This document shows positions 27,631-37,069 of a stretch of 64,000 nucleotides of DNA, in pieces. The stretch comes from Bacillus sp. FJAT-49711 (GTDB taxonomy: Bacteria > Bacillota > Bacilli > Bacillales > Bacillaceae_C): the NCBI RefSeq assembly GCF_018343715.1, contig NZ_JAGYPL010000001.1:434001-498000 (forward strand). Direction: 5' to 3'. Within the stretch, counting starts at the first letter, position 1, and every line of letters starts with the position of its first letter. The position numbers and the translations under genes were made by a program. The notes beneath the pieces were generated by a model, which saw only the letters and a list, made by a program, of their open reading frames with translations, searched no databases and was not told the origin of the DNA.

Positions 27631-29742
27631 TTGGAAAAAAACAAAAAGAAAAAAACTCATGTTCCTTTGAGAATGAACATGTTATTTTTTGTTGTCTTTA
27701 TCATGTTTTCGATGCTTATTCTTCGTTTAGGTTATGTTCAGATTGTAAGTGGAGAGGATGCAAAGAGGGAAATTGATCGTACGGAAGATGTAACAGTAAA
27801 AACATCTGTTCCTCGTGGATTAATTTATGACCGAAATTTTAATCCAGTTGTCGATAATGAGCCGCAGAAAGCTATTACCTATACAGCTCCAAAACAATTT
27901 GATGCCAAAAAGACATTAAAAACCGCTCGTACTCTCGCTAAAATTATTCATCAAGATACAGATAAAATTACACATAGGGATAAAGTGGACTTTTGGCTTT
28001 TACTTAATCCAGAAAAAGCGAAAAAAAAGGTGACCGATAAAGAAATAGAAAAATATAAAGGAAAAGAGGCTGAATTATATAAGCTTCAAAGAGACCGGGT
28101 AACAGATGAAGAACTTGAAACTCTAACGGATGAAGACTTGGAAGTTCTCGCAATTTACCGAGAATTTACTGGAGGCTATGCACTTGATCCGCAATTTGTT
28201 AAAAATAAAGATGTGAGTTTGAAAGAATATGCTGTGGTAAACGAACATTTAGGCATCTTGCCAGGAGTAGATACAACGACAGATTGGGAACGAGTTTATT
28301 TGTATGGAGATACATTAAGATCGATTTTAGGTAATGTTACTCCTGGGCTGCCTGTAGAAAAGTTGGATTACTATGAATCCAGGGGATACAGCAGAAATGA
28401 CAGAGTTGGAAAAAGTTATATTGAATTACAATACGAAGATGTCCTTCGCGGCCAAAAAGAAAAAGTAAAAAACGTAACAAAGTCCGGCGAAGTTCTTGAA
28501 ACGGTACCCGTTCATGAAGGAGAACGTGGCAAAGATCTTGTCCTCACAATTGATATGGATTTGCAGAAAGCAATAGATAAAATACTTGAGGAAGAAATTC
28601 TAAAAACAAAAGCGAAATCAGGAACTCGTCTTTTAGACCGAGCTTTCGTAACGATGATGGATCCATTCACTGGAGAAATACTAGCCATGTCTGGAAAACA
28701 ATATACTTACGATGAAGAAGAGGGGAAATATACCTTTAAAGATTTTGCTTCGGGTAACTTTACAACAGCTTATGTTCCTGGGTCCGCGGTAAAAGGAGCA
28801 ACTGTTTTAACGGGGTATATGTCGGGTGCAATTTACCGTGGACAATCTCAGTATGATACGGTAATAGATCTTGCAGGCACTCCTTTAAAAAAATCATGGT
28901 TCTACAATAGTAGAGGCCCCACGTGGTTAACTGATTATGAGGCTATAGTTCGTTCCTCCAATGCTTATATGTTTAGGATTGCAATGAGGATAGGTGGAAC
29001 AGATTATACACGGCCACAGCAAAAATTAAATATAGATAAATACCAAGTTTTTAATGATTTACGCTATTATTTTAGCCAATTTGGACTAGGGGTTCGTACG
29101 GGTCTCGATTTACCAGGAGAACAAATTGGATTTAAAGGAAATGTAGATACGGCACCGGCTGGTACCACGTTAGACTTTGCGATTGGACAATTCGATTCTT
29201 TTACTCCACTTCAACTTGCCCAATATGTGTCAACGATCGCGAATGGCGGTTATCGAATGCAAGCCCATATCGTAAAAGAAATTCGTGACCCCGTCGATGA
29301 GAATGGAAATATCGGTCCGATTGTCCAAGAAATAAAGCCAAAAGTATTAAATCGAATTGATGCAAGTGATGATGATATCAAATATATTCAAAATGCTTTC
29401 CATGGCGTTTTCCATAGAGCAAATGGGACTGGTTCAGCATTTCATGGTGTTGATTACCGATCATTTAACGCTGCAGGAAAAACAGGAACTGCCGAGACGG
29501 TTGATCAAGGAACGGGTGTATGGAATTTATCACTTGTAGGATACGCTCCGTTTAATAATCCTGAAGTCGCTATGTCTGTCATTGTTCCGTCAGCTTATAT
29601 AAAAGGTGGAGCAGAGAATAATATCAATATGGAGATCGGAACAAAGGTAATGAAAGCATATTTTGATTTAAAAGAAAAAAGAGCAAAAAAACAGGATACA
29701 TCCGAAAATGAAAATACAGAAGAAGAGAATGCTGAGGAATAA
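27631..29742 (+). CDS. pbpA: Penicillin-binding protein 2A (class B transpeptidase)
   Basis: The 703-aa protein has an N-terminal anchor (residues about 15-36), the PBP dimerisation domain and a transpeptidase domain with all three motifs: S385-A-V-K388, S442-S-N and K617-T-G. It crosslinks lateral-wall peptidoglycan during elongation and rod-shape maintenance. The start is TTG 27631 after GGGGACGGGG. A charged tail rich in Glu and Asn (about residues 685-703) extends past the catalytic domain. The B. subtilis pst phosphate operon that follows pbpA is absent here. Confidence 0.96.
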   Translation: MEKNKKKKTHVPLRMNMLFFVVFIMFSMLILRLGYVQIVSGEDAKREIDRTEDVTVKTSVPRGLIYDRNFNPVVDNEPQKAITYTAPKQFDAKKTLKTARTLAKIIHQDTDKITHRDKVDFWLLLNPEKAKKKVTDKEIEKYKGKEAELYKLQRDRVTDEELETLTDEDLEVLAIYREFTGGYALDPQFVKNKDVSLKEYAVVNEHLGILPGVDTTTDWERVYLYGDTLRSILGNVTPGLPVEKLDYYESRGYSRNDRVGKSYIELQYEDVLRGQKEKVKNVTKSGEVLETVPVHEGERGKDLVLTIDMDLQKAIDKILEEEILKTKAKSGTRLLDRAFVTMMDPFTGEILAMSGKQYTYDEEEGKYTFKDFASGNFTTAYVPGSAVKGATVLTGYMSGAIYRGQSQYDTVIDLAGTPLKKSWFYNSRGPTWLTDYEAIVRSSNAYMFRIAMRIGGTDYTRPQQKLNIDKYQVFNDLRYYFSQFGLGVRTGLDLPGEQIGFKGNVDTAPAGTTLDFAIGQFDSFTPLQLAQYVSTIANGGYRMQAHIVKEIRDPVDENGNIGPIVQEIKPKVLNRIDASDDDIKYIQNAFHGVFHRANGTGSAFHGVDYRSFNAAGKTGTAETVDQGTGVWNLSLVGYAPFNNPEVAMSVIVPSAYIKGGAENNINMEIGTKVMKAYFDLKEKRAKKQDTSENENTEEENAEE

Positions 29743-29745
29743 ATA

Positions 29746-29788
29746 AAAACAAAGCAGGTGTCTTTTTAGACAAACCTGCTTTGTTTTT
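29746..29788. terminator. Terminator between convergent pbpA and the next minus-strand gene
   Basis: AAAACAAAGCAGGT and ACCTGCTTTGTTTT frame a short loop region with a T-run on the plus strand. It abuts the stop codon of the minus-strand gene that ends at 29788. Confidence 0.88.
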
Positions 29789-30240
29789 TATGCATCTTTT
29801 GCGATAATACTACTAATATCTTCATAGGACATCGAATCATTTAAATCGTATGTTCCAATTTGAATATATCGCTGTAAATTTTGATTAGCCAAGTAATCAT
29901 TAAAGTCCTCTGCATCATCAATTAGTCCGGCATCCTCAAGTTGGGAACAGATTTCTTTTGATGACATCCCTTCGGTAATAACCAATTGAAAGTGCTTTTC
30001 AATAGGCTCCGTCTTTTTCACTTCTTCTGACTTCTTTTTGGCAAGTGATTCATATTTTTTTTGCCATTCTTCAGAGTCTAATTTTAACTGTTCATATTCA
30101 TGTTCTTTAATTTCCATATAACCTTCTTTAATTGCTTGTACAGGCTCGGGTTTTTTTTGAAAAAAATGCACATATACATAAAGAATTAAAGATGAAATTA
30201 ATAATCCTGAAGCAAAGGCTCTAGTTGTTTGTTTACTCAT
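29788..30240 (-). CDS. Membrane-anchored protein with MltG-type LysM-like domain
   Basis: The 150-aa protein has one N-terminal membrane segment (residues about 10-27), a charged helical linker (about 40-85), and a C-terminal part (ITEGMSSKEICSQLEDAGLI...IQIGTYDLNDSMSYEDISSII). That part resembles the LysM-like module at the N-terminus of MltG/YceG lytic transglycosylases. The catalytic YceG domain is absent, so lytic activity is not expected. It starts 3 bases after the stop of the neighbouring gene at 30244-30609, so the pair is an operon. It could correspond to B. subtilis yqzC, but I am not sure. Confidence 0.75.
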   Translation of the reverse strand: MSKQTTRAFASGLLISSLILYVYVHFFQKKPEPVQAIKEGYMEIKEHEYEQLKLDSEEWQKKYESLAKKKSEEVKKTEPIEKHFQLVITEGMSSKEICSQLEDAGLIDDAEDFNDYLANQNLQRYIQIGTYDLNDSMSYEDISSIIAKDA

Positions 30241-30243
30241 ACC

Positions 30244-30609
30244 TTACATACCTCCAAAGCTGTCCTGTCGATTTCTGATGATACTTTTAACTGTTTCAAC
30301 AGATAAGGACGACTGTTTGGAAATTTGTTGAATTTCAAGACCTTGATTATATAAAGCTATTACGTGGTTTTTTAATATTTCATTTGGTTCTTGGTTACGT
30401 TTCGGTATATCATTTATAAAGCTTTGTCCCATTAGTAATTCTTCTTCAAGGACTTTTAGTCTTTTTTTCATAAGGTAATGGTCTTGCAGGACATTCATTG
30501 TTAATTGCTCTACTTCTTTTTCTAATACTTTTACCTTATCTGTTTGGAAAAATGAAATAACAAATAATAGAACTGATAAACCTAATAATATAATGATAAT
30601 TGTATCCAT
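30244..30609 (-). CDS. Small membrane-anchored protein with coiled coil and C-terminal HTH-like segment
   Basis: The 121-aa protein has one N-terminal membrane segment (residues about 4-20), a coiled-coil region (about 28-60) and a C-terminal segment (about 80-115, HVIALYNQGLEIQQISKQSSLSVETVKSIIRN) that looks like a helix-turn-helix. This resembles the DUF6115/YqzD type of Bacillus proteins, whose function is unknown. It lies immediately upstream of the MltG-like gene in a two-gene operon. Confidence 0.72.
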   Translation of the reverse strand: MDTIIIILLGLSVLLFVISFFQTDKVKVLEKEVEQLTMNVLQDHYLMKKRLKVLEEELLMGQSFINDIPKRNQEPNEILKNHVIALYNQGLEIQQISKQSSLSVETVKSIIRNRQDSFGGM

Positions 30610-30784
30610 AAGCCACCCCAGATGTACTGATCTTATTTTATTTATACCACAATATGCTTGTATACTCTATTTATAAAAAATTAATTGGCACAATAAATAC
30701 ATACTAGCATTTCTGAAAAAATAGTGCTATTATAAAAAAGTCGTATGTACAGTGAAGAATGCATTGAAGTTTGGAGGGAAAGAC

Positions 30785-30934
30785 ATGCGCGTGAACATTA
30801 CATTAGCTTGCACGGAATGCAGTGAGCGTAACTATATTTCAACAAAAAATAAACGTAATAATACTGACCGTCTTGAGCTTAAAAAATATTGCCCTAGAGA
30901 AAAACGAGTTACTTTGCACCGCGAAACAAAGTAA
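30785..30934 (+). CDS. rpmG: Ribosomal protein L33
   Basis: The 49-aa protein is bL33 of the large ribosomal subunit. It begins [17 protein letters not shown] and contains TTKNKR-like STKNKRNN and [12 protein letters not shown]. The first Cys pair of the zinc ribbon (C9, C12) is present but the second is reduced to a single Cys (CPRE instead of CPRC), so a full four-Cys zinc site cannot form. GGAGGGAAAGAC precedes ATG. It is monocistronic with its own terminator. Confidence 0.95.
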   Translation: MRVNITLACTECSERNYISTKNKRNNTDRLELKKYCPREKRVTLHRETK

Positions 30935-30958
30935 CATTACTCATTGCTTGATCCAAAA

Positions 30959-30998
30959 AGCCAGAAACACTTTCAATGACAGTGTTTCTGGCTTTTTT
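30959..30998 (+). terminator. Terminator of rpmG
   Basis: AGCCAGAAACACT (30959-30971) and AGTGTTTCTGGCT (30981-30993) pair perfectly and are followed by T residues. Confidence 0.93.
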
Positions 30999-31029
30999 GC
31001 TATTATTAATATAAGGAGTTGACTCAAGC

Positions 31030-31596
31030 ATGGATAAGAAAATGATTCGAAAAAAATATAAAGATAGATTAAATTCACTTGACCGAATAACATATGAACA
31101 TCATTCATACTTAATCGCTAATAAGCTCTTTCAATCTAATGAATGGAAAAAAACTGAAATTATTGGGGTCACGATTTCTCATTTTCCAGAGGTTGATACG
31201 TGGCAAATCATTAGAAAAGGATGGGAAGAAGGAAAAAAAATTGTTATACCGAGATGCAACCCTGCTGAGAAGAAAATGGTATTTAGGGAGATTACTTCAT
31301 TTAATCAGCTGGAAACAGTTTTCTTTGGTTTGTTGGAACCAATTGAAGCTGAGACAAATCAGATTATTAATCGAGATATTCCATTATTAATTGTTCCGGG
31401 ATTGGTTTTTAATCGAGAAGGATATCGAATAGGGTTTGGTGGGGGATACTATGATCGTTTTTTAACAGATTTTCATGGAGCTACCATCTCACTTTGTTTT
31501 TCTTTGCAAATCTCTGATAATATTTCGATTGAAAATCATGATATTCCTGTTAAGAAAATCATAACTGAGAATGAGATCATTTCGTGTAATGCATAA
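31030..31596 (+). CDS. yqgN: 5-formyltetrahydrofolate cyclo-ligase
   Basis: The 188-aa enzyme converts 5-formyl-THF to 5,10-methenyl-THF with ATP. The family signature GFGGGYYDRFL is near residues 136-146, with VPGLVFNREGYRIG just before and the basic N-terminus KKMIRKKYKDRL. AAGGAGTTGACTCAAGC precedes the ATG. Gene order rpmG-yqgN-yqgO-gluP matches B. subtilis. Confidence 0.94.
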   Translation: MDKKMIRKKYKDRLNSLDRITYEHHSYLIANKLFQSNEWKKTEIIGVTISHFPEVDTWQIIRKGWEEGKKIVIPRCNPAEKKMVFREITSFNQLETVFFGLLEPIEAETNQIINRDIPLLIVPGLVFNREGYRIGFGGGYYDRFLTDFHGATISLCFSLQISDNISIENHDIPVKKIITENEIISCNA

Positions 31597-31638
31597 AAAA
31601 AATTAGATAAGTAAATATAAGACAAGGAGGGATTCAAC

Positions 31639-31821
31639 ATGATGAGGTCAATCGTAAAAATGCTCTCAGCTCTTGCCGTCTTAGGTACTGCTTATCGATT
31701 TCGCTATAAACTTTTAAATGTTTTGCTCGGAAATGGTTTGCTTCGTAAGGTAAGTGTAAATACAATGATGAACATACCTGGTGTTCGCTCAAAATTGATG
31801 AGTACGGCTTTTCGTAAATAA
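31639..31821 (+). CDS. yqgO: Small protein YqgO
   Basis: The 60-aa protein is basic with one hydrophobic stretch near the N-terminus (ALAVLGTAY). It has a strong AAGGAGGGATT site and lies between yqgN and gluP, where B. subtilis carries yqgO. The function is unknown. Confidence 0.75.
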   Translation: MMRSIVKMLSALAVLGTAYRFRYKLLNVLLGNGLLRKVSVNTMMNIPGVRSKLMSTAFRK

Positions 31822-31830
31822 TTGAATATG

Positions 31831-31868
31831 AAAAAAAGCTGGATTATGCAAAAACCAGCTTTTTTTAT
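31831..31868 (+). terminator. Terminator after yqgO
   Basis: AAAAAAAGCTGG (31831-31842) and CCAGCTTTTTTT (31855-31866) pair, with a T-run in the right arm. Confidence 0.88.
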
Positions 31869-32004
31869 TTTTAGAAAAATTTTCAGTTGGAAACTTTGCG
31901 TTTAACCTTCTAGAAAATAGTTTCCGTTCAGCTCCTTTGCAACAGTCTTACTTTTCGATATAGTAAAACGTATGGAGAAGGAAAGGTTGGGGGGTTAACG
32001 AATT

Positions 32005-33165
32005 GTGGGAAGAGAACACTTTTTGTTTTGGCGTCTTGCATATTATTTAATGGATGAATGCGGATATCGATTAATGAATGTAAATGAGGCGCAAACCGGG
32101 ATGTGGCTTGAAAATAGAAAAAATAAAAAAGCCACATTCGTTCGTATGATAAGAGCTGATTTAGCTTGGGCTAATCCGGTTATTAGGGACCAAGAAAATG
32201 CAGCCAAACAGGCCGAAGAATTAAGAAAACAATTATTATATAGATCATTAAACGTTTTAAACATTTATGTTACGCCAAACATTCCCTTTGATGCAGACCA
32301 TATTTTAAGTGAAACAGGAGCAGGGAAAACGAATGTATCTACCATCATATTAGCAGAAGAAAATTATAATACTTCCATTATTAAAATAGGCGAAGCCCTC
32401 AATACACATATTGACTTTACAGTTAAAGAAGAATACGAAGATGGAGAAGTTTTTATCCTTCGTCAAGGAGTATTAAAGAAAGCAGCTGTCATAAATGGAG
32501 AAGAAGAGCGTAGTCTATTCGAATTCACAAAACCTCGTTTCACCTATTTTTTTATGGTTTTTCAATTGCTGATTTTTTTAATTATGGAAGCAAACGGGGG
32601 CACCACCAATTCGGAAACACTTATTAAATATGGAGCGAAATTTAATCCGCTTATTTTAAATGGAGAATGGTGGCGTTTCATTACTCCAATTTTTATTCAT
32701 ATTGGAGTGCTTCATATTGCAATGAATACGCTTGCCCTATATTATTTAGGTACAGCTGTAGAAAAAATGTTTGGACACTTGCGTTTTATTTGGATTTATC
32801 TTTTTTCAGGATTTATAGGAACAGTCGCAAGCTTCGTATTTAGTCCTTCAATATCTGCCGGTGCTAGCGGAGCAATTTTTGGGTGTTTCGGTGCCCTTTT
32901 ATATCTTGGTTTTGCTTATCCACAGGTGTTTTTTCGAACGATAGGTATGAATGTGATCTTTGTTATCATCATTAATTTAATCTTTGGTTTTACCATATCA
33001 GGGATTGATAATGCTGGACATATCGGCGGCTTAATTGGAGGATTTATGGCAACTGGAGCAGTTCATTTTCCTAAAAAACGTAACAAGATGACACAAGCAC
33101 TTTTCCTGCTGGCCGCAATCATTATAGCGAGTGGATTATTGTACTACGGCTTTCATAATATTTAG
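32005..33165 (+). CDS. gluP: Rhomboid intramembrane serine protease GluP
   Basis: The 386-aa protein has a soluble N-terminal domain (residues about 1-175) and a rhomboid domain with six or seven membrane segments. The catalytic Ser lies in SAGASGAIFG near residue 293, the catalytic His in GHIGGLIGG near residue 343, and the supporting HIAMN near residue 237. Rhomboids cut membrane proteins within the bilayer. The B. subtilis enzyme (YqgP, about 507 aa) has a C-terminal TPR domain that is missing here. The start is GTG 32005 after a GGTTGGGGGG run. Confidence 0.92.
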   Translation: MGREHFLFWRLAYYLMDECGYRLMNVNEAQTGMWLENRKNKKATFVRMIRADLAWANPVIRDQENAAKQAEELRKQLLYRSLNVLNIYVTPNIPFDADHILSETGAGKTNVSTIILAEENYNTSIIKIGEALNTHIDFTVKEEYEDGEVFILRQGVLKKAAVINGEEERSLFEFTKPRFTYFFMVFQLLIFLIMEANGGTTNSETLIKYGAKFNPLILNGEWWRFITPIFIHIGVLHIAMNTLALYYLGTAVEKMFGHLRFIWIYLFSGFIGTVASFVFSPSISAGASGAIFGCFGALLYLGFAYPQVFFRTIGMNVIFVIIINLIFGFTISGIDNAGHIGGLIGGFMATGAVHFPKKRNKMTQALFLLAAIIIASGLLYYGFHNI

Positions 33166-33248
33166 TCTTGCTCTATTACTAGGAAGAAGATATTCTTATA
33201 TTTAGAGAGTATTTGACGTGCAAAATCGAATTTTAATGTGGTGAAAAT

Positions 33249-33473
33249 ATGAACAGTGTATTTGATGTTCAACAATTACTAAAAAAGTTTGGGATTTTTG
33301 TATATATCGGAGAAAGAATATTGGATTTGGAATTAATGGAATCCGAAATAAAAGACCTTTATTATTCAAATCTACTTAGTAAAGACGATTTGCATAAAGC
33401 GCTCTCAATTTTAAGAAATGAAATATTAATAGAAAAAAATAGGAAGAAAAGTGGGGAAGAACATGGAAAATGA
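33249..33473 (+). CDS. yqgQ: YqgQ, DUF910 protein
   Basis: The 74-aa protein is the small DUF910 partner gene that lies ahead of glucokinase in many Bacillus. The segment DVQQLLKKFGIFVYIGERILDLELME is typical. It overlaps glcK by 11 bases, so the two are coupled. It has no known function. Confidence 0.88.
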   Translation: MNSVFDVQQLLKKFGIFVYIGERILDLELMESEIKDLYYSNLLSKDDLHKALSILRNEILIEKNRKKSGEEHGK

Positions 33474-34422
33474 AAAATGGTTACTAGGCATTGATATTGG
33501 TGGAACATCAGTTAAATTGGCATTTTTAACTGAATTAGGGGATGTAGTACATAAATGGGAAATCCCAACGAATATTGCTGACAATGGAAGCAGTATCATT
33601 TCGGATATAGGTAAAGCCGTACACGAAAAATTAGCCGAACTAAATGTGCCACATGATAGATTAAAAGCAGCAGGTGTTGGTGCGCCGGGACCAATTGATC
33701 AAGAAAAAGGCGTAATGTTTGAAGCGGTTAATCTTGGCTGGCCGGATAATTTTCCACTTAGAGACTTGATGCAAGAAGCAGTAGGCGTTCCTGTCGCGAT
33801 TGAAAATGATGCGAATTCAGCAGCACTCGGAGAAATGTGGAAAGGCGCTGGAAAAGGGGCAAAGGATTTGATCGCCATTACACTTGGTACAGGCGTAGGT
33901 GGTGGTGTAATTGTTAATGGAGATATCGTCCATGGGGCTAAAGGTGCAGCTGGGGAGATTGGTCATATTACTGCAGTTCCTCAAGGAGGATATATGTGTA
34001 ATTGTGGTAAAACAGGCTGCTTAGAAACTGTAGCTTCCGCGACTGGTATCGTTCGCACGGCGAATGAATTACTTGCAGAATATGAGGGAGATTCACAGCT
34101 AAAACAAATTGCTGATTTAACTGCAAAAGATATTTTTGATGCAGCTCAAGCTGGAGATGAACTTGCCTTAAGTACAGTTGATTCTTTAGCGAACCACTTA
34201 GGATTGGCACTCGCCAATATCGGCAGTACATTTAACCCTGAAAAAATTGTTATAGGTGGCGGGGTATCAAAAGCCGGTGACTTTTTATTAGATAAAATTG
34301 AACAATACTTTAAGAAATATGCATTTAAGCCTGTTGGCGAATCAACCGATATTGTACTAGCGCAATTAGGTAATGATGCGGGTATTGCTGGAGCAGCGTG
34401 GTTGGCTGCGAATAAAAATTAA
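33463..34422 (+). CDS. glcK: Glucokinase (ROK family)
   Basis: The 319-aa enzyme phosphorylates free glucose with ATP. Visible motifs are the ATP-binding GIDIGGTSVKLA near residues 9-20, IENDANSAALGEMWKGAG near 116, TLGTGVGGG near 143, the ROK zinc site CNCGKTGC near residues 181-188, and LAELGNDAG-like LAQLGNDAGIAGAA near the end. ATG 33463 gives the Bacillus GlcK N-terminus; a GTG at 33451 in frame is less likely. Confidence 0.96.
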   Translation: MENEKWLLGIDIGGTSVKLAFLTELGDVVHKWEIPTNIADNGSSIISDIGKAVHEKLAELNVPHDRLKAAGVGAPGPIDQEKGVMFEAVNLGWPDNFPLRDLMQEAVGVPVAIENDANSAALGEMWKGAGKGAKDLIAITLGTGVGGGVIVNGDIVHGAKGAAGEIGHITAVPQGGYMCNCGKTGCLETVASATGIVRTANELLAEYEGDSQLKQIADLTAKDIFDAAQAGDELALSTVDSLANHLGLALANIGSTFNPEKIVIGGGVSKAGDFLLDKIEQYFKKYAFKPVGESTDIVLAQLGNDAGIAGAAWLAANKN

Positions 34423-34432
34423 ATAAGTATAT

Positions 34433-34461
34433 AAGGTGAGAACAAGCTTCTCGCCTTTTTT
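34433..34461 (+). terminator. Terminator of yqgQ-glcK
   Basis: AAGGTGAGAA (34433-34442) pairs with TTCTCGCCTT (34448-34457) with one T-G wobble, then a T-run. Confidence 0.88.
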
Positions 34462-34862
34462 AATGCCCGTGCAGCTCTAACGCTTCCGATCAAACCTCTT
34501 GTCATTTTCTGTTGAGAGTCAACATTTGCTTGTCACAGTCTGCCAGATCAGATCATGAAGTAAGCTATACAGCTATACTAAAAGCAGGCGTAGCAACAAG
34601 CTAGCTTTGCTTGATCCTGCAACAGGAAGTTGCTCTCCTAGCCTTTCCCCTCAGTTCCCTACTTCCTATATCTTCGTGTTCCTTATGGCCTGAAGTTTGA
34701 ACGTAGATAAAAAGGAACTTTAACTTTTGGATTGTGTCTAAAGTATGAAATTTGTTTTTTAGGACAACTATTGAAACTTTTTGAAGTTTAACACGTCTAT
34801 ATATAAGGAATAAAGAATAAGATTCTTTTGTGGCTATTCCATTATACTGAAAAGTTGTGAAT
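34462..34862. other. Gene-free spacer between glcK and yqgS
   Basis: No supported reading frame. The segment 34470-34690 is a patchwork of G+C-richer words (for example GTGCAGCTCTAACGCTTCCG) that looks like worn intergenic repeat sequence. The rest is A+T-rich leader up to the promoter at 34863. Confidence 0.45.
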
Positions 34863-34891
34863 TTGATTTTTTGCAAGAAACATATTATGAT
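34863..34891 (+). promoter_or_regulatory. Probable sigma-A promoter of yqgS
   Basis: TTGATT (34863-34868) and TATGAT (34886-34891) are 17 bases apart and lie about 80 bases ahead of the yqgS start. Confidence 0.55.
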
Positions 34892-34909
34892 AGTCGTTAG
34901 TTGTTCAAG

Positions 34910-34933
34910 GCATTTCCAATTAAATGGAAATGC
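34910..34933 (+). other. Hairpin in the yqgS leader
   Basis: GCATTTCCA (34910-34918), a 6-base loop and TGGAAATGC (34925-34933) form a perfect 9-bp hairpin near the expected 5' end of the mRNA. It may stabilise the transcript, which is inference. Confidence 0.5.
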
Positions 34934-34968
34934 TGCGATGGAGGAATCTTCACAAGGAGGTTAATAAC

Positions 34969-36849
34969 GTGAATAGGCTGAAGAAAGCCAATATAGTTCT
35001 CCCAGTTATCGCGGTCATGATGCTCTGGATTAAAACGTATATTGTCTACAAAACAAGTTTTAACATCAAAATTGAAAATTTCATGCAAGAGCTTATTTTA
35101 TTTATTAACCCATTGAGCTTTTTGCTATTTATTTTTGGATTATCACTATTTTTTAAATCAAGGAAAACGAGAAACAGATATATCTTGATCACCAGTTTAA
35201 TTTTAAGCTTTGTTTTATATGCTAATGTGGTATTTTACCGATTTTTTACCGATTTTTTGACTCTTCCCGTATTATTCCAAACGAATAATTTTGCAGATTT
35301 GGGAGACAGTGCAGCCACTGAAATTAAATGGTTTGACTTCGTCTACTTTTTTGATGTCATTCTATTATTCTTGTTAACAAAATTTAAACAAAAAGATATT
35401 GAAATGAAATCAATTAATAAGGTGAATCGCCGTGCTTATTTCCTTGTTGCAGCAGCTATACTCTTTTTAAATATCGGTCTTGCCGAAACTGAACGTCCGC
35501 AATTATTGACTCGGACTTTTGATCGGGAAATGCTCGTAAAAAATATCGGAACATATAACTATCATTTATATGATATTTTTCTACAATCAAAATCATCCGC
35601 CCAAAGAGCAATGGCAGATGGCAGTGAACTCATCGATATTGATAACTACATTAAAGCTAATTATGTTAAACCAAATAAAGATATGTTTGGAATAGCGGAA
35701 AATAAGAATTTGATCGTTGTCTCCTTGGAGTCGATGCAAAATTTCGTTATAAATAATGACGTGTATGGTCAAGAGGTAACTCCATTTCTTAACGACCTAA
35801 TTAAAGATAGTTATTATTTTGATGAGTTTTACCACCAAACTGGACAAGGGAAAACATCAGATTCCGAGTTTTTACTTGAAAACTCCTTATATCCTTTAAG
35901 TCGTGGTGCTGTATTTTTTACCCATTCTGGAAATGAATATGATGCGATGGCTGAGAAGCTTAGTGAAAAGGGTTATTTCACATCCACGATGCATGCAAAT
36001 AATAAAAGTTTCTGGAATCGCGACATTATGTATCAAGCAATAGGTTATGATTATTTTTACTCTGCAACTGATTATGAAATTACTCCTGATAATTCTGTTG
36101 GATGGGGAATGAAAGACATTCCATTCTTCGAACAATCAGTAGATTTAATGAAATCAATGCAAAAGCCTTTTTATACAAAAATGATTACGTTGACGAATCA
36201 TCACCCATTTAAACTAGATGAAGAGGATAAGTTTATTTCGGAGTACGATTCTAAAAGTGGGACATTAAACCGCTACTTCACAACCGTTAGATATATGGAT
36301 GAAGCAGTGAAAGAGTTCTTTCAGCAGCTAAAAGATGAAGGATTATATGAGAATTCTATTATTGTTATGTATGGAGACCATTATGGTATTTCAGAAAATC
36401 ATAATGAAGCGATGTCTCAATATTTAGGGAAAGAAGTTACTCCGTTTGTAAGTGCCGAGCTCCAAAGAGTTCCTTTAATCATTCATATCCCTGGAGTTAC
36501 GGACCAAGGCAAAGGAGAGACCATTTCAAAGGTTAGTGGTCAGATTGATTTAAAACCGACGTTGCTTCACCTTCTCGGTGTGAATACTAAAAATGATATT
36601 CAATTCGGTGAAGACTTATTTTCACCAGATCATCACGACTTTGCCGTCTTTAGAGATGGAAGTTTTATAACGAAGGATTATATTTTTACAAGTAATGCTT
36701 GTTATTCAAAAGAAACTGAGGAGACGGTTGAAGAGTCTTTATGTGAGCCTTATAAAGAAAAAGCAAGAGCAGAACTTGATTACTCCGATAAAATTATTTA
36801 CGGTGATTTGCTCAGATTCTATGAAAACAGAGAAGAACAAATTCAGTGA
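34969..36849 (+). CDS. yqgS: LtaS-type lipoteichoic acid synthase/primase
   Basis: The 626-aa protein has five N-terminal membrane segments (residues about 8-200) and an extracellular sulfatase-like domain. The catalytic Thr lies in [12 protein letters not shown] near residue 303, the metal-binding Glu in VVSLESMQN near residue 255, and MYGDHYG and [11 protein letters not shown] are conserved. LtaS enzymes polymerise glycerol phosphate from phosphatidylglycerol. A signal-peptidase-like AQRAMA site near residue 215 could release the domain. The start is GTG 34969, 7 bases after AAGGAGGT. YqgS is one of several LtaS paralogues in B. subtilis; whether others exist here is unknown. Confidence 0.93.
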   Translation: MNRLKKANIVLPVIAVMMLWIKTYIVYKTSFNIKIENFMQELILFINPLSFLLFIFGLSLFFKSRKTRNRYILITSLILSFVLYANVVFYRFFTDFLTLPVLFQTNNFADLGDSAATEIKWFDFVYFFDVILLFLLTKFKQKDIEMKSINKVNRRAYFLVAAAILFLNIGLAETERPQLLTRTFDREMLVKNIGTYNYHLYDIFLQSKSSAQRAMADGSELIDIDNYIKANYVKPNKDMFGIAENKNLIVVSLESMQNFVINNDVYGQEVTPFLNDLIKDSYYFDEFYHQTGQGKTSDSEFLLENSLYPLSRGAVFFTHSGNEYDAMAEKLSEKGYFTSTMHANNKSFWNRDIMYQAIGYDYFYSATDYEITPDNSVGWGMKDIPFFEQSVDLMKSMQKPFYTKMITLTNHHPFKLDEEDKFISEYDSKSGTLNRYFTTVRYMDEAVKEFFQQLKDEGLYENSIIVMYGDHYGISENHNEAMSQYLGKEVTPFVSAELQRVPLIIHIPGVTDQGKGETISKVSGQIDLKPTLLHLLGVNTKNDIQFGEDLFSPDHHDFAVFRDGSFITKDYIFTSNACYSKETEETVEESLCEPYKEKARAELDYSDKIIYGDLLRFYENREEQIQ

Positions 36850-36855
36850 TTCAAA

Positions 36856-36947
36856 AACCCTACAACGAACGTATTGTTTTTGCACCCCAAAAGTTAAATT
36901 TTCACTCTAACTTTTGGGGTGCAAAATCTTGTTGCAGGGGTTTTTTT
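36856..36947 (+). terminator. Large nested terminator after yqgS
   Basis: An inner 19-bp helix (36877-36895 with 36908-36926, around TGCACCCCAAAAGTTA) is enclosed by CCCTACAAC and GTTGCAGGGG, and a T-run follows at about 36941-36947. It is unusually long for an intrinsic terminator. Confidence 0.85.
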
Positions 36948-37069
36948 GAAGACACGTTTCCTAAAATCGCTTTTGTGTAATATTTTTTTAATAATTGTAA
37001 AATAAGTGAAACAATATAATCGTTAAACACGTATGAATGTATAGGAAGATACTAGAAAGAGGGGTGCAA

